DNA of 64,000 bases, from NCBI GenBank assembly GCA_963803735.1, contig CAWDNV010000019.1, positions 1-64,000 on the forward strand, in the 5' to 3' direction. A program made the position numbers and the translations under genes. This DNA is from Palsa-189 sp963803735 (lineage in GTDB: Bacteria > Acidobacteriota > Terriglobia > Acidiferrales > UBA7541). Positions 16,882-25,227 of this stretch are shown in pieces; the first letter of the stretch is position 1; every line of letters starts with the position of its first letter. Below the pieces are notes generated by a model that had not been told where the DNA came from, did not search any database, and was given only the letters and a program-made list of their open reading frames with translations.

Positions 16882-17367
16882 ATGCCCGAAAAGCCGAATC
16901 CTCGCGAGCTGAGAATGGTGATTCTCTTCGACCCGCAAGACGAGTCGTTCTGCGTCTTTAGCCACAACCTCAGCGCCGAAGATGCGAGCCAGGAGTTAGA
17001 CGAGCTTGGAAACGAAGGTCTCTTCGCCATTGCCGTCGATCAAGGCTCGCATCACGCGGCGGACTACCCGGACGACTGCACGCTGTGTCGGGCCGTGCTC
17101 GCCACCACATGTCCCCGAGACATCTGTCATCCCCCAACCCTCAACAACCGAAGCCAAAAACTGGAGGTGCTCATGGCAAGTGAAGGAAACGGCTTCACGC
17201 ATTACATCGTTTCGAACGAAGTCGTTCTCGGCGAGGCCCGCGTCATCGAGAAATACAACGAGTGGATCTCGCTTGCGTTTATCAAGCTCGGAATCGACAG
17301 GCCGGAAGCCGTAATCGACCGCGCCTTCGTTGAGAACCACGCCCTAGTTCCCAAAATCGCAAACTAA
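16882..17367 (+). CDS. ICE hypothetical protein, possibly two genes joined by read-through
   Basis: One open frame of 161 codons with a strong ribosome site (CTGGAGGTGGTTC) before ATG 16882. Residues 1-80 look like a compact domain (RMVILFDPQDESFCVFSHNL, then DDCTLCRAV with possible metal-binding Cys/His). Residues ~80-97 are low in coding character and resemble the C-rich intergenic leaders nearby. A second strong ribosome site (GGAGGTG) lies just before an internal in-frame ATG at 17173, which would give a separate 64-residue protein (17173-17367). The layout suggests two genes whose separating stop codon is missing. Functions unknown. Confidence 0.5.
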   Translation: MPEKPNPRELRMVILFDPQDESFCVFSHNLSAEDASQELDELGNEGLFAIAVDQGSHHAADYPDDCTLCRAVLATTCPRDICHPPTLNNRSQKLEVLMASEGNGFTHYIVSNEVVLGEARVIEKYNEWISLAFIKLGIDRPEAVIDRAFVENHALVPKIAN

Positions 17368-17421
17368 CCCCCTCGGACTCCCACCCACAAGCAGTAAAAC
17401 CCACCTCAACTCCTTCCACCT

Positions 17422-17464
17422 CTGCACCTTGGGCGGCGTGTACTCCGTGCCGCCCAAGGTGCAG
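17422..17464. terminator. 16-bp-stem hairpin, probable transcription barrier
   Basis: CTGCACCTTGGGCGGC and GCCGCCCAAGGTGCAG are perfect 16-bp arms with an 11-nt loop. No T-run follows on either side. It separates the small-gene block from the ATPase gene and most likely ends transcription or insulates it. Confidence 0.55.
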
Positions 17465-17500
17465 CCCACCCACCGCCGATTTAGCCACGGAAAATAACAA

Positions 17501-17534
17501 AACTAACAAAACTAAACGTTGAGTTTTGTTAGTT
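17501..17534. promoter_or_regulatory. 13-bp inverted repeat upstream of the ATPase gene (candidate operator)
   Basis: AACTAACAAAACT and AGTTTTGTTAGTT are perfect arms around AAACGTTG. The left arm also contains a direct AACAAAACT duplication. It ends 16 bp before ATG 17551, a position suited to an operator or to an mRNA structure over the translation start. The AT-rich composition contrasts with the surroundings. Confidence 0.5.
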
Positions 17535-17550
17535 CTGTCAGGACGGTCCC

Positions 17551-18678
17551 ATGCTTCCAGAGCCTAACTTTCCTGTAAGTCCTCAGGAGTTCGTCGGTCG
17601 GAAATCGCACCTCGACGAATTCACCGAAGCCCTCCGATACAGCACCCTGACTGGGAGAATGGCATCTTTCGCCGTCCTGGGTGACTGGGGCATCGGCAAA
17701 AGCAGTCTTTTATTCAAACTGGCGGCCAGTTGCGCGAATTCTAATTTCCGAATGCTGCCTGTCACGCTCTCCCTTTCAAACGACATTTCGGATTACATGA
17801 AATTTGCTGAGGCGCTTTGCGACCGGCTTGCTCACGCCCTCTTGACATCGGACTCGCTCGCAACTCGATTTCGGGCCGAAATTGAAAATTGGAAACTCTC
17901 GCGAATCAGCTTAGGAGCACTGAGTATTGACCGCCACTCGCAGCGCTATTTCTTGAGTTCGGGAAGCGCCCTGCTGCGACACGCCCTCGGGGAGGCTTGG
18001 GACCGTTTCATTCGACCGACCTATGCGGGTGCAATCTTCTTCCTTGATGACCTGCATAATCTCGCCACTCCGACTGTCCAGGACACGGCACTAATAGTGA
18101 GGGACCAGTTTCAGTTTTTCGGAGTCGAGGGTATCAACCTCAGCGTCTGTTTCAGTGCTAAGCCCGATTATTTTTCGGGCGTCCGTAGTTTCGCTGAACC
18201 TGCCGTTCGCTTCTACAACAAGTGCACGCTGGAGCCATTCAGTCTTGAAGAGACGACCGAATTCGTCGGCGCGGTATTTGGCAGTGCCAGTCTTGATCAT
18301 CAACAGTTGGCAGAATGGCTTCAGCGCAAAACGCTTGGCCATCCTTATTTCGTTGCATTCATCAGCCGCGAACTCTGGAGTCTCTACCGCACTCAACAAT
18401 TCACGGACGCAGGCCAGCTCTGGCCAGTTGTCTCCAGCCGTCTCGAACAGGGAAAGTTCAACGCTGATCTGGCGCAGCTCTCAGAAAAGGAAGTCGCTCT
18501 CCTGCGCGCTGTCGCGCACGCTGAGCAGACTGAATTCACTCCGGGTCCGTTCGCACAGAAATTTCCGCATCAGTACTTCAAACGGCTCGCCAAAGCAGGC
18601 CTGCTAACGCGCACGGGGCGAGGCCGATACAAACTCTACCACCCGCTCTTCCGCGAATTCTTGCGACGAACAAAATGA
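17551..18678 (+). CDS. AAA+/Orc1-Cdc6-like ATPase with C-terminal winged helix
   Basis: A 375-residue P-loop ATPase. It opens with the typical FVGRKSHLDEF 'box', Walker A in LGDWGIGKSSLL near residue 48, and Walker B in AIFFLDDLHN near 170. The C-terminal ~80 residues read as a winged helix (VALLRAVAHAEQTEFTPGPF, KRLAKAGLLTRTGRGRYKLY). This architecture occurs in Orc1/Cdc6-like and STAND-like ATPases, including regulators and some defence proteins. It stands alone between two strong inverted repeats and next to the integrase, so a role as element regulator or cargo is possible. No effector domain is visible, so a defence role is not supported. Confidence 0.72.
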   Translation: MLPEPNFPVSPQEFVGRKSHLDEFTEALRYSTLTGRMASFAVLGDWGIGKSSLLFKLAASCANSNFRMLPVTLSLSNDISDYMKFAEALCDRLAHALLTSDSLATRFRAEIENWKLSRISLGALSIDRHSQRYFLSSGSALLRHALGEAWDRFIRPTYAGAIFFLDDLHNLATPTVQDTALIVRDQFQFFGVEGINLSVCFSAKPDYFSGVRSFAEPAVRFYNKCTLEPFSLEETTEFVGAVFGSASLDHQQLAEWLQRKTLGHPYFVAFISRELWSLYRTQQFTDAGQLWPVVSSRLEQGKFNADLAQLSEKEVALLRAVAHAEQTEFTPGPFAQKFPHQYFKRLAKAGLLTRTGRGRYKLYHPLFREFLRRTK

Positions 18679-18711
18679 ACCAAAGCAAACGCAAACACGA
18701 GAGCCATCAGC

Positions 18712-18749
18712 GCCCAGACGCGGCGGCAAGCTTGCCGCCGCGTCTGGGC
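18712..18749. repeat. 38-bp perfect palindrome between the ATPase and integrase genes
   Basis: Two 19-bp arms with no spacer (GCCCAGACGCGGCGGCAAG and its exact complement, centred on AAGCTT) start 34 bp after the ATPase stop. As RNA this would be a very stable hairpin, and as DNA a cruciform. No T-tract follows. Possible terminator or recombination-related site. The 180 bp that follow to the integrase start are pyrimidine-rich with repeated CCATTCC words and no recognised gene. Confidence 0.7.
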
Positions 18750-18930
18750 AGTCCCCTTGCATTACCCACAGGGCGGAGTCCATTCCTTTTGCCCCTTCCG
18801 CCCGTTAGCCATCTCCTTATCCCATTCCCCTTACCCCTTGGGGTTATTCCATTCTCCCTTTCCACTCCCATTTCAACTGAGGGAGTGCAGCAAGTTGGCG
18901 AATGAAGAAAGCACTGCCCGGGAGTTTTCG

Positions 18931-20187
18931 ATGTTGAATCGCAGTAGTACATCCTCGTACACTGCGGTCGCGACACCTGCAAGGCGGAAACGAGGACCAT
19001 CCTTGAACCGCCGAACAGGACAAGCAGGAACAGTGTTTCAGCATTGCACAACCTGGGACCCGACGGCACCTTGCTACGGAAAGTTTTGGGTAGATGTGCC
19101 CGGCAGTCCCGAAAGAAAACGGCGCACAATCCCGCTAGGCGTCTGCCGCACGAAGTCCATAGCGCGTCAGCGCCTTCGTGATTATCTCCAGCGAGAAGCC
19201 ATCGATTCCGTCGAGGCGTTCCGCCAGAATACGGCTCCTGCAACCACTTTTCGTCAGCAAGCCGAACGCTGGATCGCTTCGCTTCCCGCTCGAAAACGCC
19301 GTCCAGTCAAACCCGCTACCATTTCTGGGTGGCGAGACGCACTCAACGCGTGGCTCCTACCGAATCTCGGAGATAAGTTGCTCGCGGACGTTTCGAACGC
19401 CGCGATGCGGCAACTCGTCGAGAAGATGTCGAACGCGGGGCTTTCGCCAAAAACTATCGTCAACTACGTGCAGGTAGTAAAACTCGTTCTCGCATCCGCT
19501 GTGGATGAAGAGGGCGAGCAAATCTACCCGCGCAAATGGAATCACGATTTCATCCAACTTCCGATCATCCGAAGGGATCAGCAGCGGAGGCCCACGGTTA
19601 CCGAAGCCGATTTGAAGGAGATTCTTTCGACCGTAAAGACGCGCAAATACGCCATGTTATTCGCGCTGCTTGCGGGCACAGGACTTCGAATCGGCGAAGC
19701 GTTTGGGCTGCGTCCGACCGACTTTGGGCCGGACTGCCGTGTGCTTCACGTCCGTCGAAGCATCTGGCGGGGGCAGGAGCAGGAGCCAAAAACAGCGAAT
19801 GCCCTGCGGGTCGTTGACGTTCCCGAAGTTCTCGCAAAGGAGCTTCGAAACTTCGTAGGAGACGTCAGCGGCTATCTCTTCGCAACCGCGCAAGGCAACC
19901 CATTACAGCGGCGAAATGTCCTGCGCCTTCTGCACAGAGTGAAACGTGTGGGCTTTCACGCGTTTCGGCGCTTTCGTCTCACGTGGCTCAGAAAGAATGC
20001 AGTTCCAAAAGATCTGGAACGGTTCTGGATGGGTCACGCTGCGGAAGAGGTGGGAGACCTTTATTCAAAGCTCAAAGAGGACGTTGCGTTCCGGCAGCAA
20101 TGGGCGGAGCGCATCGGTCTGGGTTTTGAGTTGGTCCACATTGGTCCACAAAACGTGGTTGCGATGAAATCAGAAAAGGTAGCGTAA
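18931..20187 (+). CDS. int: Tyrosine-family site-specific integrase
   Basis: A 418-residue tyrosine recombinase. Residues ~100-215 are a SAM-like/core-binding domain (TISGWRDALNAWLLPNLGDK, then LSPKTIVNYVQVVKLVL). The catalytic domain carries Arg near 252 (GTGLRIGEAFGL), HAFRR at about 342-346, His near 368 (MGHAAEE) and the nucleophile Tyr378 (DLYSKL). It integrates and excises the element. ATG at 18931 is used; the frame extends further upstream, but that part translates the low-complexity pyrimidine-rich DNA. Its stop lies 26 bp from the tRNA-Pro CCA end, convergent with the tRNA. Confidence 0.9.
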   Translation: MLNRSSTSSYTAVATPARRKRGPSLNRRTGQAGTVFQHCTTWDPTAPCYGKFWVDVPGSPERKRRTIPLGVCRTKSIARQRLRDYLQREAIDSVEAFRQNTAPATTFRQQAERWIASLPARKRRPVKPATISGWRDALNAWLLPNLGDKLLADVSNAAMRQLVEKMSNAGLSPKTIVNYVQVVKLVLASAVDEEGEQIYPRKWNHDFIQLPIIRRDQQRRPTVTEADLKEILSTVKTRKYAMLFALLAGTGLRIGEAFGLRPTDFGPDCRVLHVRRSIWRGQEQEPKTANALRVVDVPEVLAKELRNFVGDVSGYLFATAQGNPLQRRNVLRLLHRVKRVGFHAFRRFRLTWLRKNAVPKDLERFWMGHAAEEVGDLYSKLKEDVAFRQQWAERIGLGFELVHIGPQNVVAMKSEKVA

Positions 20188-20290
<103 letters not shown>

Positions 20291-20405
20291 ACTGAGTGGT
20301 GGAAACTGCGGCCTTACGGTTCCCGCTGAGGTTTACCTTACACACCTTATCACGGCACTCTGTTTTTTCGTAGGGCGGGCTTTTTTCGTAGAGCGGCCTG
20401 AACGT

Positions 20406-20879
20406 TCAGGCTTTATGAGCGTAGGCCGAGGCAGAACTCAGCCACTGCTCAAGTTGATCGTGGCCTACCACGCCGGCTTGCTGCATGACCGGGCGCCCCC
20501 CGGAAAAAACTACGAAATTAGGTATGCCACGCACGTTGTAACGCGCAGCAATTTGCGGGTATTTCTCCGTATTGACCTTGAGCACGATAGCTTTGCCGGC
20601 CATGTCAGCGGCCGCGCGCGCGACTTCAGGAGCAGCCATGTGGCAGGGTCCGCACCAGTCCGCCCAGAAGTCGACGAGTACGGGGACCTGAGCATCCCGA
20701 ATGACCTCATCGAACAATGTGTCATCGGCTGCCAGGGGTTCAGCGACGGGCGGCAAGGGCGCTTTACAGGCTCCGCAACGACCTGTGCTGGCGAGATATT
20801 TGGCCGGAACGCGATTTTGTTGTCCGCAATTGCGGCAGACGCGGATGACAGGCAAGTCGGGCCTCCCTTGCGAAACCAT
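20406..20879 (-). CDS. trxC: Thioredoxin 2 with N-terminal zinc ribbon
   Basis: A 157-residue thioredoxin that reduces protein disulfides in the cytoplasm. It starts with a zinc-ribbon module of two CxxC pairs (VCRNCGQQ and GRCGACKAP), as in TrxC, followed by the thioredoxin fold with the active site WCGPC near residue 85 (DFWADWCGPCHMAAPE), and the cis-Pro region (VRGIPNFVVF). No signal peptide. It is read towards the tRNA-Pro gene; the 115 bp between them hold nothing recognised. The ATG at 20879 gives the full zinc module, so the start is well supported. Confidence 0.92.
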   Translation of the reverse strand: MVSQGRPDLPVIRVCRNCGQQNRVPAKYLASTGRCGACKAPLPPVAEPLAADDTLFDEVIRDAQVPVLVDFWADWCGPCHMAAPEVARAAADMAGKAIVLKVNTEKYPQIAARYNVRGIPNFVVFSGGRPVMQQAGVVGHDQLEQWLSSASAYAHKA

Positions 20880-20943
20880 CCGAACTTGAATCGTTCAGAT
20901 CCTGTTCGCCTAAAGCATTCTCCATCTTGTCCACCTATTTGAT

Positions 20944-21906
20944 TTACTTGATGGCAATCGGATTCGTCGGAGATCCAACCGCACGCGTGATAGGCAATGG
21001 CGGCGCGCAGAAGAAAAATTCGAAAACGTGGTCCTGCGCGCAGTCGAGGGCAAGATCCCTGACGTAAAAGATCTCGCCCATGCTGATGCCGATCATGGGA
21101 ATCACGACCCAATGCCAGGGCTGGCTCGCCACCGTCGATTCGTTTGGCCGAACTTCACAGCCCCATGTGTCGGCGCAAATCGCCGCCAGATCCTTGCGGC
21201 GAATCCATTCGGCGGTCTCAAATCGCAGGCCAGGAGCATCGCCGCCGGCGTATCCTCCCCAATTGCCGGAATCGAGGCAGCGCTCCATTTGTCCGGTACG
21301 CACAATCACGAAATCGCCGCGCCTGACCTCGACGCCTTGGGCGGCGGAGCACTTCTCAAGTTCATCGGTTCCGATGCCATAGCCATCTTCCAGGAAGGGC
21401 ACGCCTTTGAATCGCGCGACATCGAGCAGCACTCCTCGGCCCACCATTTTGTCTTTGGTCTTTTCAATCCCGTTTTTGTGGGCGCCCTGCGAGTCGACAA
21501 GGCGAGCGTCATAGCCATTCCACATTTTCTCGCCGAAGAAAATGTGCCCGAGCGCATCCCACTGCGTTCCGCATTGCAAGGGCATGGTGATCATGTCGTC
21601 CGCATAGCGCAGCCCGATGGCTTCCTGGCGTCCTGCGACTGCATCGACGCCGGAAGTCAGCATCGTGTGTATAGGATTGAACCGGTTGCCCCATAGCCCA
21701 TTCTGCGGCCCTTGATTATCGAAATTCAGAGCCAGTGAAAAAACTTTTCCCTTACGAATCAGGCGCGCCGCTTCGACAATATCCTTGGGCGAAACGTTGT
21801 TGAGGGTTCCGATTTCGTCATCCGCTCCCCAGCGCCCCCAATTACTCAGCTGCTTCGCCGAAACGTTTATATCTTCGAGAGTGATTTTGGGTTCAGCAGT
21901 TCCCAT
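20944..21906 (-). CDS. Cyclase-family metal hydrolase (kynurenine formamidase-like)
   Basis: A 320-residue cyclase-family protein (PF04199 type). These Mn/Zn enzymes hydrolyse amide or ester bonds in small metabolites, including N-formylkynurenine. Seen: GRWGADDEIGTLNNVSP at the N-terminus, the metal-binding stretch LQCGTQWDALGHIFF, and a C-terminal DTWGCEVRP region. ATG at 21906 is chosen because GGAGGAGCCTGAG precedes it; an in-frame start at 22023 lacks a ribosome site and would overlap the divergent GH15 gene. Substrate cannot be told. Confidence 0.83.
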   Translation of the reverse strand: MGTAEPKITLEDINVSAKQLSNWGRWGADDEIGTLNNVSPKDIVEAARLIRKGKVFSLALNFDNQGPQNGLWGNRFNPIHTMLTSGVDAVAGRQEAIGLRYADDMITMPLQCGTQWDALGHIFFGEKMWNGYDARLVDSQGAHKNGIEKTKDKMVGRGVLLDVARFKGVPFLEDGYGIGTDELEKCSAAQGVEVRRGDFVIVRTGQMERCLDSGNWGGYAGGDAPGLRFETAEWIRRKDLAAICADTWGCEVRPNESTVASQPWHWVVIPMIGISMGEIFYVRDLALDCAQDHVFEFFFCAPPLPITRAVGSPTNPIAIK

Positions 21907-22009
21907 CTCAGGCTCCTCCGCCGCGATTTCGAAAAGCCAGTGTTCGCCGCTAGGAAAGTGAATTTGTACCCGCCACTTATGCCGAGCATCCAAAGGAATC
22001 GGACGTACG

Positions 22010-23845
22010 ATGCCTTCCGCCATTGAAGATTATGCCTTGATAGGGGATTGCGAAACAGCCGCGCTCGTCGCGCGCGACGGCTCGCTCGACTGGCTCTGCT
22101 TGCCACGTTTCGACTCCGGCGCCTGTTTTGCCGCATTACTCGGAAATTCTGAAAATGGCCGATGGCAAATAGCGCCAGTCGGGAACGTTAAGGTGCGCCG
22201 CCGCTATCGCCCTCGCACTCTGATTCTCGAAACGGAATTCGAGACCGAAACAGGAATGGTAACGCTGATCGATTTCATGCCGTTGCGGAGCGGCAATCCG
22301 GAAATTGTGCGCATCGTGCGCTGCGATGGCGGCAGCGTTCACATGCGCATGGATCTGGTCATGCGGTTTGATTACGGGCGCACCGTGCCCTGGGTTACCC
22401 GCCAGCATGACGGAGCCCTGCGGGCCATCGCCGGACCGCACCTTCTGGTTCTGCGTACGAGTGTTCCAATGAAGGGAAAAGATCTGAGAACTGTGAGCGA
22501 ATTCACGGTGACGGCGGGCAGCGAAGTCACGTTTGAGCTCACCTACGGAAGCTCCTACCAGCCGACTCCTCCCGCAATAGACGCGGAAAAATCCCTTCGG
22601 GAAACCGACGAATGGTGGTGCAAGTGGATCTCGCAATGCAAATATCGCGGGCGGTTTGCAGAAGTGGTCGAGCGTTCTCTGATCACACTCAAGGCGCTCA
22701 CCTACGAGCCGACCGGCGGAATCGTGGCGGCGCCCACAACCTCACTACCCGAAGAACCGGGCGGCCAGCGAAATTGGGACTACCGCTTTTGCTGGCTGCG
22801 GGACGCTACCTTCACGCTCCTAGCCCTGATGCATGCCGGATATTACGAAGAGGCCAGCCGCTGGGGCGACTGGCTGGCGCGGACAGTAGCAGGCAGTCCG
22901 GATCAAATTCAGGTGCTGTATGGAGTTGCCGGCGAGCGTCTCATCATGGAATGGGAGGTGCCTTGGCTAAGCGGCTATTTTGGCGCCTCACCCGTGCGCA
23001 TTGGCAATGCCGCCATCGCACAGTTGCAATTGGATATCTTTGGCGAACTCGGGGATGTCCTGCACCACGCGCGCACCATCGAAAAAAGTAACACGCACGC
23101 TCACTTTGACCTTCAGATCGCGATTCTGGAGCATCTTGAGAGAGTCTGGCGGGAACCAGATCGCGGAATATGGGAAATTCGAGGCCCGGATAAACATTTC
23201 ACACATTCGAAGGTGATGGCCTGGGTTGCCTTCGATCGGGCCGTCAGAAGCGCGGAGGAATTTGGAATGAAAGGGCCGGCTGACCAATGGCGGGCCAGGC
23301 GAAAAGAGATTCACGACGAAGTTTGCCGTCTGGGATTCGACGCACAACTTGGCAGCTTTGTGCAATCGTATGGCTCGAAAGAAGTCGATGCCTCTCTCCT
23401 TTTACTGCCGCTCGTTGGTTTTCTTCCGCCTTCCGATCCGCGTATCGCAGGCACAGTGCGGCAGATCGAGAAAAAGCTTTTGCGCGAAGGCTTCGTCCTG
23501 CGGTACGAAACGGAGAGAGTGGAAGATGGGTTGCCCTCCGGAGAAGGCGCCTTCCTGGCGTGTAGTTTTTGGCTGGCGGATAATTACAAACTCATGGGGC
23601 GCGATGTTGAAGCCCAACAGCTTCTGGAAAGATTGTTGGCGCTTCAAAATGATGTCGGGTTGCTCGCTGAGGAATACCATCTCAAAAACAAGCGATTGGC
23701 CGGGAACTTCCCTCAGGCTTTTTCTCACGTGGCACTCATCAACACGATCATCAATCTCTTTAGCGAGACAGGACCGGCACACCGGCGCTCACGTGCTCAC
23801 GGGAAGCGAGAGAACGAACCAGCGCCCTCTCACGGCATACCCTAA
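22010..23845 (+). CDS. Glycoside hydrolase family 15 protein (glucoamylase/trehalase-like)
   Basis: A 611-residue cytoplasmic enzyme. Residues ~1-215 form the beta-rich N-domain typical of bacterial GH15 (IEDYALIGDCETAALVARDG), and ~225-590 the (alpha/alpha)6 catalytic barrel with RNWDYRFCWLRDATFTL near residue 253 and GAFLACSFWLAD later on. GH15 enzymes release glucose from alpha-glucans or cleave trehalose. No signal peptide. AAAGGA lies 12 bases before the ATG. Divergent from the cyclase gene with a 103-bp gap. Substrate is not deducible. Confidence 0.88.
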   Translation: MPSAIEDYALIGDCETAALVARDGSLDWLCLPRFDSGACFAALLGNSENGRWQIAPVGNVKVRRRYRPRTLILETEFETETGMVTLIDFMPLRSGNPEIVRIVRCDGGSVHMRMDLVMRFDYGRTVPWVTRQHDGALRAIAGPHLLVLRTSVPMKGKDLRTVSEFTVTAGSEVTFELTYGSSYQPTPPAIDAEKSLRETDEWWCKWISQCKYRGRFAEVVERSLITLKALTYEPTGGIVAAPTTSLPEEPGGQRNWDYRFCWLRDATFTLLALMHAGYYEEASRWGDWLARTVAGSPDQIQVLYGVAGERLIMEWEVPWLSGYFGASPVRIGNAAIAQLQLDIFGELGDVLHHARTIEKSNTHAHFDLQIAILEHLERVWREPDRGIWEIRGPDKHFTHSKVMAWVAFDRAVRSAEEFGMKGPADQWRARRKEIHDEVCRLGFDAQLGSFVQSYGSKEVDASLLLLPLVGFLPPSDPRIAGTVRQIEKKLLREGFVLRYETERVEDGLPSGEGAFLACSFWLADNYKLMGRDVEAQQLLERLLALQNDVGLLAEEYHLKNKRLAGNFPQAFSHVALINTIINLFSETGPAHRRSRAHGKRENEPAPSHGIP

Positions 23846-23860
23846 GCTGCCAGGACAGAG

Positions 23861-23904
23861 GGGCAGGTCAGCACTCCAGACCATCTAAGATTGCTGTCCT
23901 GCCC
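23861..23904 (+). terminator. Imperfect hairpin after the GH15 gene
   Basis: GGGCAGGTCAGCA and TGCTGTCCTGCCC pair over 13 bp with one mismatch, 15 bp after the stop. No clear T-run follows, so termination is tentative. Confidence 0.4.
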
Positions 23905-23958
23905 ACTCCTATCTTGGCGAGATTTAGTGCAGATTGGGTAACCGAATGGGACTGGACT

Positions 23959-24213
23959 TCAGAATCCGCTTCGGACGTGACTCACGAGACTGTCGGTCGC
24001 GGTCCATGCGGTGGTTCCCACATCTTTCACCACTCGCGCAGACCCCTTCGCCACGCTCTTGGTACCGTCGAAGGCCTTCTGAGCTACGGTCTTTGAAGCG
24101 CTGCCTACTTTTGAAATTGGATTCGGAGTCGCGCTTGCGCTCCCAGTGACGCAAATCATAATTACTGCGAGGCAGAGCCATGTCCGAACAGACTTTCGAA
24201 ACTAGGCAGACAT
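23959..24213 (-). pseudogene. Small exported protein with an in-frame amber codon
   Basis: A frame on the minus strand ends at 23959 and encodes SASKTVAQKAFDGTKSVAKG and similar Lys/Ala/Ser-rich helices after what reads as a full signal peptide (FRKSVRTWLCLAVIMICVTG, ending near SASA). The only ATG with a ribosome site (GGAGGGAAAAAAG) is at 24213, but codon 4 is TAG. An ATG at 24159 would start inside the signal peptide. Either the gene is dead by a nonsense mutation, or translation begins at 24159 without a complete signal. Family unknown. Confidence 0.45.
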
Positions 24214-24231
24214 CTTTTTTCCCTCCGCTTT

Positions 24232-24261
24232 GCCGCCACAGGCTCATCTGCCTGTGGCGGC
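24232..24261 (-). other. 12-bp-stem hairpin upstream of the small exported gene
   Basis: GCCGCCACAGGC and GCCTGTGGCGGC are perfect arms with loop TCATCT. On the minus strand it lies between the RskA-like gene (ends 24315) and the ribosome site near 24220; it may terminate the former or fold in the leader of the latter. Confidence 0.45.
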
Positions 24262-24314
24262 TGGAATTTGTCGGCTAGCTAATTGCCTGAGACAAATCGG
24301 TCCAGGCGCTTTAG

Positions 24315-24734
24315 TTACCCCTGCACGTTACTTTGCAGTACGACGCGGTTAGATGGCGTCTTAGGATGGGCCTCTGATTCTGCGGTCACCAAGACCTTGA
24401 ATCTGGACGAGGTGGTCGTCATCTTCAGCTCGCCTTTTTCATTCTCGCCTACTTGCAGGACTCCCTGATTCTGCGGAGCTCCGTCCTCCGGTTCGATCCA
24501 AACCACGTATTCATTCGCCGGAGGGGTGAGCAGTGTCGGCCGGGCGAGGTGATCGACCTTAACCGTCACTTCCATATTGCCGCCATTTTTGTCGGGCTTG
24601 GCGTCAACAGTCCCCGTGGCGCCAGGCGTAATGGAAGTCGCTTGCATCGTGTAAGTCTTCGCCCAAGCTGTCACGCTCAAAGCAAGCATCGCGACAGCGA
24701 CAAAGGCCAGCACGTAATAGCCTCTCTGTCTCAT
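24315..24734 (-). CDS. Exported protein with anti-sigma-K (RskA C-terminal)-like domain
   Basis: A 139-residue protein with a signal peptide (residues 1-25, ending at VTAWA) and one small beta-sandwich. The second half (EYVVWIEPEDG, FKVLVTAESEAHPKTPSNRV) resembles the extracytoplasmic domain of RskA-type anti-sigma factors. No membrane anchor or cytoplasmic sigma-binding part remains, so it is probably a secreted stand-alone version with an unknown role. ATG 24734 follows TTGGAGGCCACTAAG; longer in-frame starts give an implausible N-terminus. Confidence 0.6.
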   Translation of the reverse strand: MRQRGYYVLAFVAVAMLALSVTAWAKTYTMQATSITPGATGTVDAKPDKNGGNMEVTVKVDHLARPTLLTPPANEYVVWIEPEDGAPQNQGVLQVGENEKGELKMTTTSSRFKVLVTAESEAHPKTPSNRVVLQSNVQG

Positions 24735-25227
24735 CTTAGTGGCCTCCAATCGGCTCGGTTGATCTCGATTCCATTTTAGGAATCGGCGCCATCGCCATCC
24801 GGCGCTGGCTACAAAGCCGCTCTCCCCTATGTTCAACTTTCGCGCTTGTTCGGAAATACGACATGTGTGGTAGCCAAACGAAAGACTCCTAGTAAGTACG
24901 GGCGTGAAACCGGGCATACGGTCCTCTTGGTTCCCGATCGGGGGTATCCCGCTGAGGGGATGACTAGTCCAATAGCTAGAGAAAAAAGGTAGCTAGAGAA
25001 AAAAGGGGCGCACAGATGTGTCGAAGATCAGGACCACTTTGGGGTGCGACTGGACTTTCGCGATCACGTAACCGGCATTCCGCGCTTTGGACTGCCGGAG
25101 ACTGCCACAAGCCCAACTGCGCCTTTTTTCCCTGTTCGGGGCCGGGCGCAGGACTTTGAAATCAGCACCGGCTTAACTTACTACTTCGCCGGGGCGAAAT
25201 AACTCCTCAGAAGAATTCTGAGAGCTA
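24735..25227. other. 493-bp stretch without a recognised gene
   Basis: Contains a perfect tandem duplication of TAGCTAGAGAAAAAAGG (24973-24989 and 24990-25006) and the promoter side of the RskA-like gene. No convincing coding frame, RNA gene or terminator was seen. Confidence 0.5.

Noticed and set aside
17551..18678. Claim that the AAA+ ATPase is an anti-phage defence gene
   Set aside because: Only a sensor-like ATPase and winged helix are visible; no nuclease, transmembrane or other effector domain and no defence neighbours.
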